64,000 nucleotides of DNA from Dendrophyllia cribrosa (Eukaryota; Cnidaria; Anthozoa; Scleractinia; Dendrophylliidae): contig JAJLRJ010000008.1 in the NCBI GenBank assembly GCA_024195265.1, positions 7,344,988-7,408,987 of the forward strand, given 5' to 3'. This document shows, in pieces, positions 14,001 to 24,409 of this stretch. Made by a program: the position numbers and the translations under genes. Within the stretch, counting starts at the first letter, position 1. Each line of letters begins with the position of its first letter. The notes under the pieces were generated by a model. The model had not been told where the DNA came from. It ran no database searches and saw nothing but the letters and a program-made list of their open reading frames with translations.

Positions 14001-17000
14001 CCAGAACTCTGCTTTTTTCTCAGGTGAACTTTGTCAAACTCCTTAGGGTTAGTCCATTTGAAGGGCTCCCTGCAATAACGTCCTCAGTGCGTTTTTGGAA
14101 AATTTTCACGGAAATCCTGGATTTTTGGCCTCCAAAGGGACTCACTTGCCAAAATTATGACTGGATCATGTACATATGACTGAAAGGATTTAATCCAGGT
14201 CAACAAATCTTCTATCTTCAAACAGAATAATTTTTTATTTTGAAAAGATAAATAGGGTGTCCTGGGAGCCATAGGGTGTCATAGGGGCCCAAAACATTTT
14301 CTCAAAGTTGTGGATTTTCTTCCCCATTTTGGAGCTGTTTTAAGTACCTTAACAATAATAAATCATTAATTTGACAAAACTGTGCTTTAAAAGGCCTAAA
14401 ACATACAATTTTAGTGAAAGTTACCAAAAACGCACTCAGGACGTTGTTGCAGGGAGCCCTTCATATAAAAGCTGGACACTTTCAAATTTGTTCCAGCAAT
14501 TTCTCTGAGACCCTTCATCCGATGGACTTCAAACTTTGTCAGACTCATTTGCCAGATAAGAGGTAATTGTCCATTAAAAATCAGCGAAATCGGAGAAACA
14601 TTTTTTTTTTTCCATTTTTCCATACATTCCCTATAAATTTAGAAGAAATGTATGGAAAAAATTGAGTTCCTTCGATTACCCTCATTTTTGGTGGAATGTT
14701 AGCTCTCGTCTAGAAAATAAGATTGGTAAAGTTTGAAGTCCATCGGATGAGAGGTCTAAGATAAATCGCTGGAACAAATTTTGAAAATATCCAGTCTTTT
14801 TATTTGAAAGCGCGTGACTGACAAAATACTGAAATTATTCAAAAATTGCCGTTTCTTCGCCACGGACTTGTGTTTAGACAAGTGTGGTAAAGCACTGTTG
14901 GTTCGTTTCACTCCTTTTAAACCACTCAAGTTGTTTGTTTCACTCGAAAAAAACGCAAGTTGTTAGTTTCACTGCCGTTAAACCACTCAAATTGTTCGTT
15001 TCACTCGAAAAAAAACGCATGTTGTTAGTTTCACTGCCTTTAAACCACTCAAATTGTTTGTTTCACTCGAAAAAAACGCATGTTGTTAGTTTCACTGCCT
15101 TTAAAGAGAGTACCCAATAAAGCAATTAAAAAAACAAGTTGTTCCTTTCATCAATAAAACTAAGAAAAGCACTGCAGCGTGTTGTCTTTGTGTACTATGT
15201 GCCGCTTGGGATTACTGTTATGAATACTGATCAAGTTAGACATTTGAAGGGCTGGGTGCATAACCGTCTCATGTCGAACGTAAGGCCAGTTTTTTTTATT
15301 TATTCTCGCTTAGATTTGCCTCCTCTTTGGCATTTGAACTACAAACTAATGGCAAAACATTGTTCAGAATTTCGTTTTTGAGAAATAAGGTATGCAAAAA
15401 AAGATAATTCCGTGTCTCTGCTCGAGAAAATGAATCCCTAAGTTTACACAAATTTCTCGATTTTATGCTGATTTTTCACTTCACATGGCCAAGTTTCGGC
15501 CTGTATGCTAAATCCTGTTCAAGAAAAAAAAAAACAATCCCGAACCAAAGTTCATTCCCTCAAAATCGCTCCATTTTATCGCCAATACTGGTCAGCCATG
15601 CTTAGTTTTGCGGACCTCCTAGGAATTAGCGCTCCCGGTTCTCCGCTGCCGGCTCACAGCCTTTGCCTGCCTTTCCCAATTTCGGCCGGCCAGCAAGAAC
15701 TCACTTTGAGCGGCCCAAAGCTGTATTTCAAGTGCCCGAACACGCACAGCGGGCCTCTGTGCCACTGTCGCAAAGCATGTCGGGAAATTCTATGGCAAAT
15801 CCGAAATGGAGTTCCCGCCCGAAAATTATAGCAAAATATTATAAGTCTGGAAGCACTTCGGATATCGGGCGTTTCGACCACGGCACGGGATGGCAAATGG
15901 GCCACAACTCACAACACTGCCCCTTTTCTGATCCGAAATGATTGCAGACTTTCCCGCCGGCTCGCCTTGTCCACCAAGGTCCATTTTTCACGAGCGCTAA
16001 ATGGCGCTTTAGACACGAGGTATGACAAGAAACACGACTCGTTTCTTTGAGAGGTGCTAGAGACTTAAGGATTTCCGGACTTCATGATGTCCTTCCATCG
16101 CCGAGCGGGCCTGAAACATGGCTTAAACCAGCGCTCAACTACTGAGTTGTTCGCTGTTCAGCCATGTTGTCGCAAGTGGCGAACACGATCGATAAGCCCG
16201 CCGTTCAGGTCGTTGGCGCGGGTCAGGAGTATTGCGGTCGCATATTCTCACGGCCAGTCTGTTTTGTTTATAATAATGGCGTCGTTTTGAGTTCTTCCAA
16301 CTTACGTTCTATGCAGTTTTGGATGTAACTAGGGCCGGAATGTACAGTCAAAGCACTAGAGGGCCAGAACTCTGCTTTTTTCTCAGGTGAACTTTGTCAA
16401 ACTCCTTAGGGTTAGTCCATTTGAAGGGCTCCCTGCAATAACGTCCTCAGTGCGTTTTTGGAAAATTTTCACGGAAATCCTGGATTTTTGGCCTCCAAAG
16501 GGACTCACTTGCCAAAATTATGACTGGATCATGTACATATGACTGAAAGGATTTAATCCAGGTCAACAAATCTTCTATCTTCAAACAGAATAATTTTTTA
16601 TTTTGAAAAGATAAATAGGGTGTCCTGGGAGCCATAGGGTGTCATAGGGGCCCAAAACATTTTCTCAAAGTTGTGGATTTTCTTCCCCATTTTGGAGCTG
16701 TTTTAAGTACCTTAACAATAATAAATCATTAATTTGACAAAACTGTGCTTTAAAAGGCCTAAAACATACAATTTTAGTGAAAGTTACCAAAAACGCACTC
16801 AGGACGTTGTTGCAGGGAGCCCTTCAATTGATAACATGTAGTTGTCGAAGTATCTTGTTATTATCACTCTCATATTCCTTTAATATATTTTTTAAAAATG
16901 TTCTCTTATTTAAAATTGTAAAGGTGGAGCAAATTGTACATATTTCTGATTCTAAGATGACCCAGAGTTCAAGATTTTCTAACACTAGTTGTTAATATAA

Positions 17001-18720
17001 CTTGGTTTTCGATCTAAATATAAACAGATCACGGGATGCATGTATTATAGGGATAATTACGGACAAATGATTGTGGTTTGGTGAGACGTGCACCAACGCC
17101 TAATTTCCATAAACAATGATTCCTTATCTTCTGATAAGATTAACGTTGTCTTGCAAGCCAAATTTAAATTCGAAGACTTGTGTACAATGTGTAAATACTA
17201 CTGAGTATTTACACTGAAAACTGTAAAATACCGTATTTTCTCGATAAAACGCCGGGCCCCGAATAAACGCCGGGTATAATAGAGGAAGTTGTAAGTGAGC
17301 CCCTCAAACGTTTATTTGTGGTATAATAAACTTAAGATTTAAGGGCAAGGTACACGGCTGCCAAGAAAAACGAATAATAACCCTTTCTTAAAAAATGGCG
17401 GGCGAGAAAAAACTGCTGATTCAAAGAAACGCCGGGTCCACTAGGCCAAGTTTGAAATAAACGCCGGGGGCGTTTAATTGAGAAAATACGGTAATACGTA
17501 CAGTAGAAGTGACAACCGTTCAAAGGTCTTCAGACAAACCACTTCCACATCAAATCCAATAAAAACTTATCATCGTTCACAGCTAGACGCCACATTACAC
17601 TCACAAAAAAAATACGAATCAAAAAAGTTCATTTATGCAAGTTGAAAACCGTGGAACCGTGAAAGAACACGCGCATTCAAATACGCAAATTCAATATCTT
17701 TGTATATGCCGAATACTCTGATCAGCTTTATATTCGACTTTGTGAATGAATTAATTTGTACAGTGTAGCGCTACATTTCACCCTCTTGCACTATCTTGGT
17801 AAACATGCAATATTCTATTGTCATGAACGGCAAACGCAATAGGTGAAATCAACAATGAACTCGCTGTGAACTGAAGCATTGATTATGCATTCATAAGCTT
17901 ATTGACAACAAGTCTACAAATTTATTTTACGCTAAATTAACACGTGTTACGATCAAAACAAGTCATAAGCTTACTATCGAAAGACTATCATCGACATCAA
18001 AACACAATATGAACGAACTAAATGCAGACGTATTACTTACAAGTTTGGGATCCGCTTTTGAAGAATAAATCTGATGAATCAATGGTGCTTTTCCACTGTT
18101 CTTCGAAGTTAACCCCAGATCAGTAAAATTCTTTCCGTAGTTCCTCGACACATAAACTTTGCTGATCGTCTGATCGCTGCCTCTTTTTGTGTTCTTCGCT
18201 AATAGAAATACGTAGTTTTCATTGCCGCTATTGCGCGGCCAGTACATGTACAGAGTGTCGAAGCTTTGTGCCAGGGATTGCTGCAAGAAATCCATCAAGG
18301 TGTTATTGAGTGGGATTAGATTAAAATTGAGCAGTTCAAAATGTTAAAAGCTAGATTTTAAGAGTATACAACTCATCAGTCAACATCCTCAAAAACAAGC
18401 CACGTAACACAATTTAAGCTTTAAAAATACAAATTGAAACTCACACTGGATTTCTCCGGATCAGGTAGGACCGTGGGGCTTGCACGACGGAATCGACTTC
18501 GAAGTTGACCTCGTAGGCCTTCCACAAGTTCTTCGGGGCTTTCCGAAATTTCTGAGTCATCTTCCCGCCGAATCTCATGCGCTCCCTCGGGAAGGGTGAA
18601 CGGCGAGGTACCTTGTACGAAAAGACTCTTCGGTACTCTAAACGGACGAATAGAACTTGAAAACGTTGGTAGCAAGGCTACAAGAAAGAGACAAAAACAA
18701 AACCTTGAACGAGCCGCCAT
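1852..18720 (-). CDS. SORL1: SorLA/sortilin-related receptor, 5' part of gene (3 exons)
   Basis: Gene-level model of a type I sorting receptor of the VPS10-domain family, which moves cargo between trans-Golgi, endosomes and plasma membrane. Coding exons are 18445-18720, 18041-18280 and 1852-2004, all phase 0, with GT-AG ends. They give a signal peptide, a propeptide ending in a furin-type site, and the start of the ten-bladed VPS10 propeller (blade motif YVSRNYGKNFTDLG, then YSSKADPKL and LYRSDDL). The spacing and wording of these blades fit SorLA better than sortilin or SorCS (family knowledge, no alignment run). About 223 residues are present; the receptor is far longer, so the remaining exons should lie left of position 1852, beyond the window. 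The second intron (2005-18040) is very large and holds the 9.85-kb tandem array. Confidence 0.85.
2709..2990 (+). CDS. doubtful ORF with Arg/Glu tract, in SORL1 intron
   Basis: A 93-codon ORF from a true ATG in good context (AACATGG), about 35 bp after a TATATATAAAG element. The first part reads MADENYSNFTATRP and ends in a charged Arg/Glu/Lys run at residues 29-44; the remainder looks non-coding. It lies antisense inside SORL1 intron 2. I recognise no family. It could be a retrocopied first exon, a lineage-specific gene or chance. Confidence 0.15.
   Translation: MADENYSNFTATRPNKGFYDPNHPENHREEREKREREREREKKRLATVFSFYLVGFTTNAKHTHRCLLRATWFSKIQLYYKIITFIQSLTLNT
3423..4441. mobile_element. 1-kb inverted-repeat transposon starting TTAACCCATT
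   Basis: The left end TTAACCCATTCACACCTGA is matched at the right end by its inverse with one difference. Such ends without a transposase gene mark a non-autonomous DNA transposon. Two long overlapping ORFs (3691-4044 minus, 3725-4060 plus) inside it are probably chance. Confidence 0.7.
4593..4800. mobile_element. 208-bp MITE, TTAACCCTTTWAGCCC ends
   Basis: The inverted ends TTAACCCTTTTAGCCC and GGGCTTAAAGGGTTAA flank an interior that recurs, diverged, at about 53305-53502 and 36050-36205. It is a dispersed non-autonomous family. Confidence 0.75.
5082..5320. mobile_element. 239-bp MITE with long inverted ends
   Basis: The ends AGGGACGTTCCATTTTTTAT and their inverse (ending AACGTCCCCT) match over about 35 bp, with a GCACCCCCCTAAAGA inner part. 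The interior repeats the phrase TTTGTCGGC...CTTTGAAAAA...ATCCGAAGG about three times. Confidence 0.8.
6270..6712. mobile_element. 443-bp MITE with a nested inverted-repeat element
   Basis: The outer ends GTAATAGACCCTATTCACAA and their inverse close the element. Inside, at about 6313-6501, TTTTAGTATATACTGAAACA and its inverse form a second inverted repeat. The inner sequence recurs in opposite orientation at about 48340-48560. Confidence 0.75.
6977..7380. mobile_element. 404-bp inverted-repeat element, array copy 1
   Basis: The ends GAAGGGCTCCCTGCAATAAC and their near-perfect inverse run for about 40 bp. The AATT flank at its left matches the AATT after the last copy, suggesting a target duplication of one original insertion. 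No transposase ORF. Confidence 0.85.
7386..7712. mobile_element. second inverted-repeat element inside each array unit
   Basis: The left arm (TGGACACTTTCAAATTTGTT and onward) is matched, with mismatches, by the inverse of the right arm over about 70 bp; both arms contain CATCCGATGGACTTCAAACT or its inverse. Copies follow in each unit near 9747, 12107 and 14468. It abuts the 404-bp element directly. Confidence 0.65.
7800..8030. repeat. 62-bp minisatellite inside each array unit
   Basis: About three and a half copies of a unit containing GTTTCACTCGAAAAAAACGC then TTGTTAGTTTCACTGCC. The number of As varies between units (seven or eight) and this alone opens or closes the ORF there. Copies recur near 10162, 12522 and 14884. 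Confidence 0.85.
9339..9742. mobile_element. 404-bp inverted-repeat element, array copy 2
   Basis: Same as copy 1, but the left flank is CATTT and the right flank ATATA, so the inner copies lack the AATT duplication. Confidence 0.85.
11699..12102. mobile_element. 404-bp inverted-repeat element, array copy 3
   Basis: Identical by eye to copies 1 and 2, with the inner-type flanks. Confidence 0.85.
14060..14463. mobile_element. 404-bp inverted-repeat element, array copy 4
   Basis: Identical by eye to the other copies, with the inner-type flanks. Confidence 0.85.
16423..16825. mobile_element. 404-bp inverted-repeat element, array copy 5 (closing)
   Basis: Last copy. It ends in GGGAGCCCTTC and is followed by AATTGATAAC, unique sequence. 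It restores the AATT flank found before copy 1. Confidence 0.85.
16826..18040. other. rest of SORL1 intron 2
   Basis: AT-rich intron sequence between the array and exon 2. Apart from the MITE at 17229-17493 I see nothing. Confidence 0.4.
17229..17493. mobile_element. 265-bp MITE, TACCGTATTTTCTCGATAAA ends
   Basis: The left end TACCGTATTTTCTCGATAAA, followed by ACGCCGGG, is matched by the inverse ending AATTGAGAAAATACGGTA. The motif AAACGCCGGG recurs inside. No ORF of note. Confidence 0.8.
18041..18280 (-). CDS. SORL1: SORL1 exon 2: first VPS10 propeller blades
   Basis: 80 codons, phase 0 at both ends. The acceptor is TTGCAG ending at 18281 and the donor is GTAAGT from 18040. It encodes a beta-strand run ending in FLLAKNT, then SKVYVSRNYGKNFTDLG, a typical Asp-box-like blade turn of VPS10 domains, and closes with IYSSKADPKL. 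Intron 1 (18281-18444) is only 164 bp. Confidence 0.85.
18445..18720 (-). CDS. SORL1: SORL1 exon 1: signal peptide and propeptide
   Basis: 92 codons. The ATG at 18720 has G at -3 and G at +4 and no upstream in-frame ATG; the in-frame codon at 18732 is TTG, so it is not used here. Residues 1-23 form a hydrophobic signal peptide (core FCFCLFLVALLPTF). The rest is polar and acidic, as expected for a VPS10 propeptide, and residues 74-79 read RSRFRR, a furin-type cleavage site that would release the mature receptor just before ASP. The exon ends at 18445 with donor GTGAGT, phase 0. Confidence 0.83.
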
Positions 18721-19556
18721 GCCTGTGAACAAGCTACAGACAACTTCAAGTTCGAGCGAGGCCAGGGCCTAATAACTGCAGGGGGTCGAGGCTTTCGAAA
18801 GATATTTTCGTCTTATTGTCTATTGTTGCTGGAACAAAAGGCGCCAGGCGATAAAAAATAAGTCGCTTTATAGATCCTGACGATTTGATGTAAGCTTATA
18901 AACGTGCTTGTGATATCAACTCGTTTGTTTTTGGGTTTTCGCCCAAAACGGTTTTTCAAGCGAAACCAAAAAGGAACTGGAAAGCTGGGCTGAAGCCGGG
19001 GGCTGAAGCAATACCGGAATTAATGAATGTTTTTCTATTATCTTCAATTCCAGGTCTCAGTCGCAACCGGATATGGGGGATCGGGACAGGGAACTTATTG
19101 ACAAGGGCACAAGGCCAACTGACATACCGTCACGTCATACAGTTCTCACGCTTCTAGACTAACCTACAACATGTGTTTAAAAAAATAAGAAGGTTCAGAT
19201 GTTTCTCGAATCCTACTTTATTTTTTTGTTTGCTTTCTTTCCTTTTGCGTCTTCTGTTTTTCTTCTGTTTTTTTTTTTTTTTTTTTTCTGCGTTCCGCGT
19301 CACCTTACTTGTTGATTAGAGGCTTTTATCTATTTTTCACATGGCAAAACCCGCCGGCTTTTATTTTTTCAACATTTTTCCGGGCGGAATGTTGTTGTTG
19401 TTTTTTTCGATGATAACTTTTATATCGTATTTTGTTTTACATGCCAAATGAGGAAATAGTGGCAAGCAGCGAAAATGAGAATAACAAGACTTCTATAAGT
19501 GGCTTTTTTAATATAGGGTATTCGATTCTCTTTCAGTTTGTGTCAGTGTTTGTTGT
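18721..19556. other. region upstream of SORL1
   Basis: Contains the presumed promoter and 5' UTR of SORL1 on the minus strand. No TATA box is evident near 18750-18800. A T-rich tract at about 19270-19287 is the only other feature. Confidence 0.3.
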
Positions 19557-19772
19557 TTAGTTTTCGGGTTGTAAATCATTTGATTTTTTTGTCTTTTTCG
19601 CTGACTCTAAATCACGTGAATCCAGCAGATAAGATTTTCCCTTTTGAAAAATAACAGTTCCATATTTCACCCACTCGGAAAGGCGAGTATTTAAATCCGG
19701 TTCCATTTTGCACATGTCATCACACGGCACGTAATGCAGCGTAATGCGTTGAAAAGGCAAGCAGCTGCGCAC
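19557..19772 (-). CDS. possible terminal exon, family unknown
   Basis: An open frame with coding-like composition (HYVPCDDMCKMEPDL, SEWVKYGTVIFQKGKSYLLD) ending in a Lys-rich tail and TAA. It has no ATG start at its left end; a CAG just before CTGCTTGCC (about 19770) could be an acceptor. No AATAAA follows closely. It could be the last exon of an unseen minus-strand gene, a gene fragment or chance. Confidence 0.2.
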   Translation of the reverse strand: MRSCLPFQRITLHYVPCDDMCKMEPDLNTRLSEWVKYGTVIFQKGKSYLLDSRDLESAKKTKKSNDLQPEN

Positions 19773-19974
19773 TGCGTTAACCCGTGGGAGTGATCACGAT
19801 GTTTAGTGGTAATAAACATTTGCAAGTTTTATCAGGCACTATTACAAATATATAGCTTGTTTATACTCTATTGAAATCGTATTATTTAAGCCCGAAATAA
19901 AAAATAAACAAAATATAAAGAGCCTTTGACATTTGAAAGATCTTGAAAGACAGAGCTAATATAAACATAAGTGC

Positions 19975-20159
19975 ATACACCTTATTCCAAAATGGCAGTC
20001 AATTTATTATTCTTTTATATGCATGTTAATTAGCCCTCTTGGCCTCATTTTCGCTTGAAAATTCCTTTGTATTTTGCACATGCTGACGAGGCCATGAGGG
20101 CTAATTAAAATGCATATAAAAGAATAATAAATTGGCCGCCATTTTGGAATAAGGTGTAT
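19975..20159. mobile_element. 185-bp MITE
   Basis: The ends ATACACCTTATTCCAAAATG and their inverse flank the element. The next bases (TTTATTATTCTTTTATATGC) are also paired, with a central GGCCTCATTTTC/GAGGCCATGAGG stem. The inner ends resemble those of the MITE at 6270-6712. Confidence 0.8.
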
Positions 20160-20292
20160 ACGGTAAGAAACATCTCAGTCAGCTCCTCCCCCCGCTCCTA
20201 ATTGACTCGATTTTGCGGTTTATTTCGCCACGTGCGCGAGGCTCGATTTCCAGTCCGAGCCTGCACGTGCGCTTGAGTATACTCCCGGAAGA

Positions 20293-20433
20293 CACTACAG
20301 TCAAAAACAAGATTAGCCCGTGCAAAATGACATAAAAACAAAAACATTCCACAAAAAGCGTGTCTTACCGGAGCGGTTTCCTTTTGTTTTCCTCGATTTT
20401 TGCACGGGCAAATTTTTGTTTATGACTGTAGTG
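20293..20433. mobile_element. 141-bp MITE, CACTACAGTC ends
   Basis: CACTACAGTCAAAAACAAG at the left and its inverse (TTTGTTTATGACTGTAGTG) at the right, then GCCCGTGCAAAA paired with its inverse. Confidence 0.75.
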
Positions 20434-22166
20434 CGACCAGGCCCTTACTCGCCTGGTTTTCACTTCCGACAAAAGCATATAACTTCATAAGCATAAGCGG
20501 TATTAGAATTTGCGTCATGGACAGTAAGCATGACACTGTTCCTTGCTTACGTCGGGCCCGTTTCCACTGGACGACATAAGCGCTGTTATGCTTCCGCCTA
20601 TTCAAGATCCAAATTTCAATATTCAATAGCCCTTTTCGCGGTTAACCTTTTTCATTTGCATTACATTAAAAATCAACGTGGTTGCGAGGCAATTTTGAGC
20701 ACTGTTTTGTAGTTCCTGCCCGAATTTGCCTTGCAATCATTTTGAATTTGATTGTAATGCAAACGAGAAAGGAGTGAAACCAGGCTTTATCTCGCTGTTC
20801 GCATTAGAAAAAATACGTATACATAGCGGGAGATATTTTCAGTAAATCTCATAGCCTGGTGGTTTTGTTGGACCAAGTGAAGCTGTTGATTGAAAGTAAG
20901 CCGGGAAGAAGTTGGAGCGGCACTAGGAGCTATAACGACTATAACGATGATGATGAAGACGGATTGGTCTCTTCAGTTTGACCGGCGGTTTGATTAACTG
21001 GGATGCCAAAACGTCGGGTTTATCTCGGTGTAAAAACCTGTGACTTTTTCCTTTGTTTTCTACCTTTGTTGTCTTGCACTCTATTGTTTCAGTACCTTTT
21101 GTTTTTGTTTTTTGTTTTACGTCACTCGTGAGTTGGCAGGTTTTTTATTTTACACAGAGGATGAGCCAAAACGTCTGGATGCGTCGTCATGAAAAAGCGA
21201 TCCGAGCGTGGGGAAACAACTATTCAAAAAACTATTCAAAATTCATCAAAACTGTACAACTAGAATTTTTGCAGTGAAAATCCGAGTTGCAAATGTAAAT
21301 TCTAAAACGGATATATTTATGTCCTATATGAGCCACCGTAGAAAGGAGACGCTGATGTACACAGATCATCTGACTGAATGTGAGTGCAAGGCACCAGAAA
21401 AGGTTGGCACTGTAAAATTATTTCAAAATTGTTTCTCAAAATGCACCAAATTGCACGGGAAGGTACTGCTTCATAGCTTTCTTTTAATGGTCACTCTTTA
21501 GAATTCAGACTCAAAAATTAGGGCTACCTGGTACAGCATAATAAATAACAACACCACGGGAAAGTTATTTGAATGGTCGCTCTTTAGGATTTTATTGTGT
21601 AGTAGCTTGTGTACGGCCTCCCTCTCCCTGGCAGTAAAGAAAAATTTTATGAGATACAAATCTGAGAAACGTGCAAATGGCAATGAAGAGATTACTGCTC
21701 CACCATAACATAACATAACAAACTTCAAACTTTCTTTATTTTACTCATTAACAACAATATCAGTTGACCACGCTGGCAAGCCACAAAGGTGACCTGTCTT
21801 ACCTAATCCGTCCAATTTTAACCATCCGTAAACCTTTATTTACAATCATTATTTTGAGGTCTCTTTAAATTTTATGAAGGTTTTATGTAGCCGAATGAAC
21901 TATTGATAGCGTGAACCAAGAAAACTTTGACCAGTTTGGTATCTTGAGGCAACCGGCAAGGAACGAAGAAAAGGGGTAATCTGCACCAGACTTGCACCAA
22001 TATGATTGCCCGCAGGAAACAGTTTGACCAGTTTGGTACTTAACGCAACCAAGAAACAATCGAGATCTGCATTGAATTGAATTGAATAACTTTATTTAAG
22101 TGTCAAAGGTATTAGTTTGGTAAAAAATCGGGGACACCGATCAATATGGTTGCTACAAAAATAGCA
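20434..22166. other. no gene supported
   Basis: Short ORFs on both strands lack family features. At 22083-22125 the phrase TTGAATTGAATAACTTTATT resembles the 3' tail of a retroposon. Confidence 0.3.
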
Positions 22167-22250
22167 CTGAAGGCCCGTTTACACAGGCGATTTTTTGTGC
22201 AATTTTTGTCGCGCGCTATTTGCAACTTCAAATCGCATGTGTAAACGGGC
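22167..22250. repeat. inverted repeat (CCCGTTTACACAGGCGAT)
   Basis: CCCGTTTACACAGGCGAT is answered by its near inverse ATCGCATGTGTAAACGGG. The downstream 200 bp repeat the word AAATCGC many times. It is probably a MITE end or a small hairpin element. Confidence 0.5.
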
Positions 22251-23146
22251 GCGATTTTAGTGTATCGCAAAGCCTGATGCAACTTGGCGGCGATTTTTGG
22301 GAAATCACAGCAGCTAGCAAATCAAAGCAAATGTCGCACCCGAATCGCACAGGAAATCGCTGCTAGTTTACACTTGCGACAGAAGTTGCATTGGAGAGCG
22401 CGACAAAAATCGCATCAAAAATCGCAATAACTAATGCGGGTTGATGAGACCTCGGACCGCAAAGAAAGCGAAGCGACTTCGATCATGAATGGTTCTGTGG
22501 TTTCATAATTAGCATATTTACCGGATCAAATTGCCGGAACTACAATTGTACTTACGGACGTGAAGGGCGATTGGGTTTCCAAGCCGCAAAACTGGGTATT
22601 ATTTCACAACAAAACGTGGTTTACTGATCCATTTTAAAAACGGAAGAGAACTTGAGATATAACCAAAAGCTGAAACGCGCCTGTTTCTTTGGTTATCAAG
22701 GAAACACAAAGACATGTCCAAAAGAAAAATTCAGAGACAGTTCGTAGTGTACAAAGTATCGCGACACGTTAATGCATTCCGTGATTTGGACTCGGGGATT
22801 TGGAGTGTGCGTTCGGCACTTAAGAATTTTCTTAAGGCTTCAAAAGATAAAATTTCACGATTTTATGTAAAACAATCAATTATCGATTATTGACATGGCC
22901 GGTCACTTTAAAAAATTGCATTAATAAAACAGTACGATACTAATAAAGGAACGAAACCGATTTACACGGCACAACTTTAACGCATGCGATTTTTTGTAGC
23001 GCGCGCTGCTTGCGTCAGGCGAAAATTGTAAACAACACGCATCATATAGCATTGTATGTGGCTACGATTGTCGTAGGGTTTTAAAACATGTTTCAAAATC
23101 CTTTAACCTTTTTCGTGTTGAGTGCAACAGTTGTGAGCGAGTTATA

Positions 23147-23240
23147 GGCTGATTTAGACGACGCGATTCGTGTTGTATGTATGGCGTGAGCAGGTTGCAT
23201 GCTATAGTTGTAGGCAAATGTTGTGCCGTCTAAATCAGCC
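23147..23240. mobile_element. 94-bp hairpin MITE
   Basis: GGCTGATTTAGACG and its exact inverse close a 94-bp element. ATA occurs on both flanks. It sits exactly at the left edge of the 272-bp tandem repeat. Confidence 0.65.
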
Positions 23241-23895
23241 ATAACGATAAATTTAAAATTTAACGTTGTTTGAATAAAATAGTTAAATGTGATGTGTAAC
23301 TTGATTTGAACTGAGTGCCTGCCAGTGGTTTTTGGTAACAAAGAAGCATAAAAATATGCAAGCACTTAATTTTCGCGCTAGCAAAATTTAATTTCACGAC
23401 ATTCGATTTTCGCGACACTTCAATTTCGTAAAATAAGCGTGCCGCGAAAATTTGATGTGATGTGGTAGTAACAGTAGTGCTCAACAATAGCGACAGGAAC
23501 AAAAACTACGATCATAACGATAAATGTAAAATTTAATGTTGTTTGAATAAAATAGTAAAATGTGATAATGTTTAACTTGTATTTGAGTGCCTGCCAGTGG
23601 TTTTTTGTAACAAAATAGCATATAATAACATGCAAGCACTTAATTTTCGCGTCAGCAAAATTTCACGACATTCGTTTTTCGCAATACTATAATTTCGCAA
23701 AATAAGCGTGTCGCGAAAATTGCATGTGATATGGTAGTAACAGTAGCAGTGCTCAACAATAGCGGCAGGAACGAAAACAGTAACGTAACGATGAAATGTA
23801 AAATTTAATGTTGTTTGAATAAAATAGTAAAATGTGATATGTGTAACTTATATTTGAGTGCCTGCCGGCGGTTTTTGATAACAAAATAGCATAAT
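23241..23895. repeat. 272-bp tandem repeat, about 2.4 copies
   Basis: Copies start at 23241, 23514 and 23785 (ATAACGATAAAT, then TTTAATGTTGTTTGAATAAA). Each holds GAGTGCCTGCCAGTGGTTTT, AAGCACTTAATTTTCGCG and CTCAACAATAGCG. Copies differ at many sites, so this is an old duplication. The third copy is cut by the next MITE. Confidence 0.88.
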
Positions 23896-23899
23896 AACA

Positions 23900-24169
23900 C
23901 GTATTCACACTAGATCATGATTCGATCATGATTCGTGCAATGTGCCGCCTGAAGTGAACAAATTTTCTAGTGAAACATGTTTCATTTGCGATCAAACTAG
24001 ACATTTTCGCCCTAGTGTGAACACAGCATCAGACGGATAAGTAGACGGATTATTTTAAACGAGTTTCCCGTCAAAAACCTGTCCCATCCCGATTTCACAC
24101 TAGGACGGAAAACTCATCCTAGACGAGAAGCCCGTCTTGGACGGGTTTCCCGTCTCTAGTGTGAATACG
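23900..24169. mobile_element. 270-bp MITE, CGTATTCACACTAG ends
   Basis: CGTATTCACACTAGA at the left is matched by the inverse TCTAGTGTGAATACG at the right. Internal words CACACTAGGACGG and CTAGTGTGAACAC are derived from the same ends. Confidence 0.75.
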
Positions 24170-24409
24170 GCCAATGTTCAGGGGCATAGACTACAGACGC
24201 GTATTTATCACAGATCTTATTAATGAGCGATAAATGGCTATACGATGTCGGTTGCAGGCACACCACTTTTTCTAAGTTTCCTTAGGGCATACATTTTAAT
24301 TCTCCTGTTAGCTCAGTTTCCCCATTACCATTTGCACTGTGCATCAACCGATTTAGTCCGGTTTCCTCGCATAAATAGCGAACAATCGTGATTTACCTCA
24401 ATGCGATAT

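Larger units (their letters stand above)
6977..16825. repeat. 9.85-kb tandem array, 4 units of 2.36 kb plus closing element
   Basis: A 404-bp inverted-repeat element starts at 6977, 9339, 11699, 14060 and 16423, giving spacings of 2362, 2360, 2361 and 2363 bp. Between consecutive copies lies the same spacer of about 1.96 kb. Unit differences I could see are homopolymer lengths and one A/T change (8903 versus 11263). The array starts and ends exactly with the 404-bp element, and the outer flanks carry AATT on both sides (6973-6976 and 16826-16829). ORFs in the spacer are short, overlap on both strands and mostly lack ATG starts. It sits in SORL1 intron 2. Confidence 0.93.
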
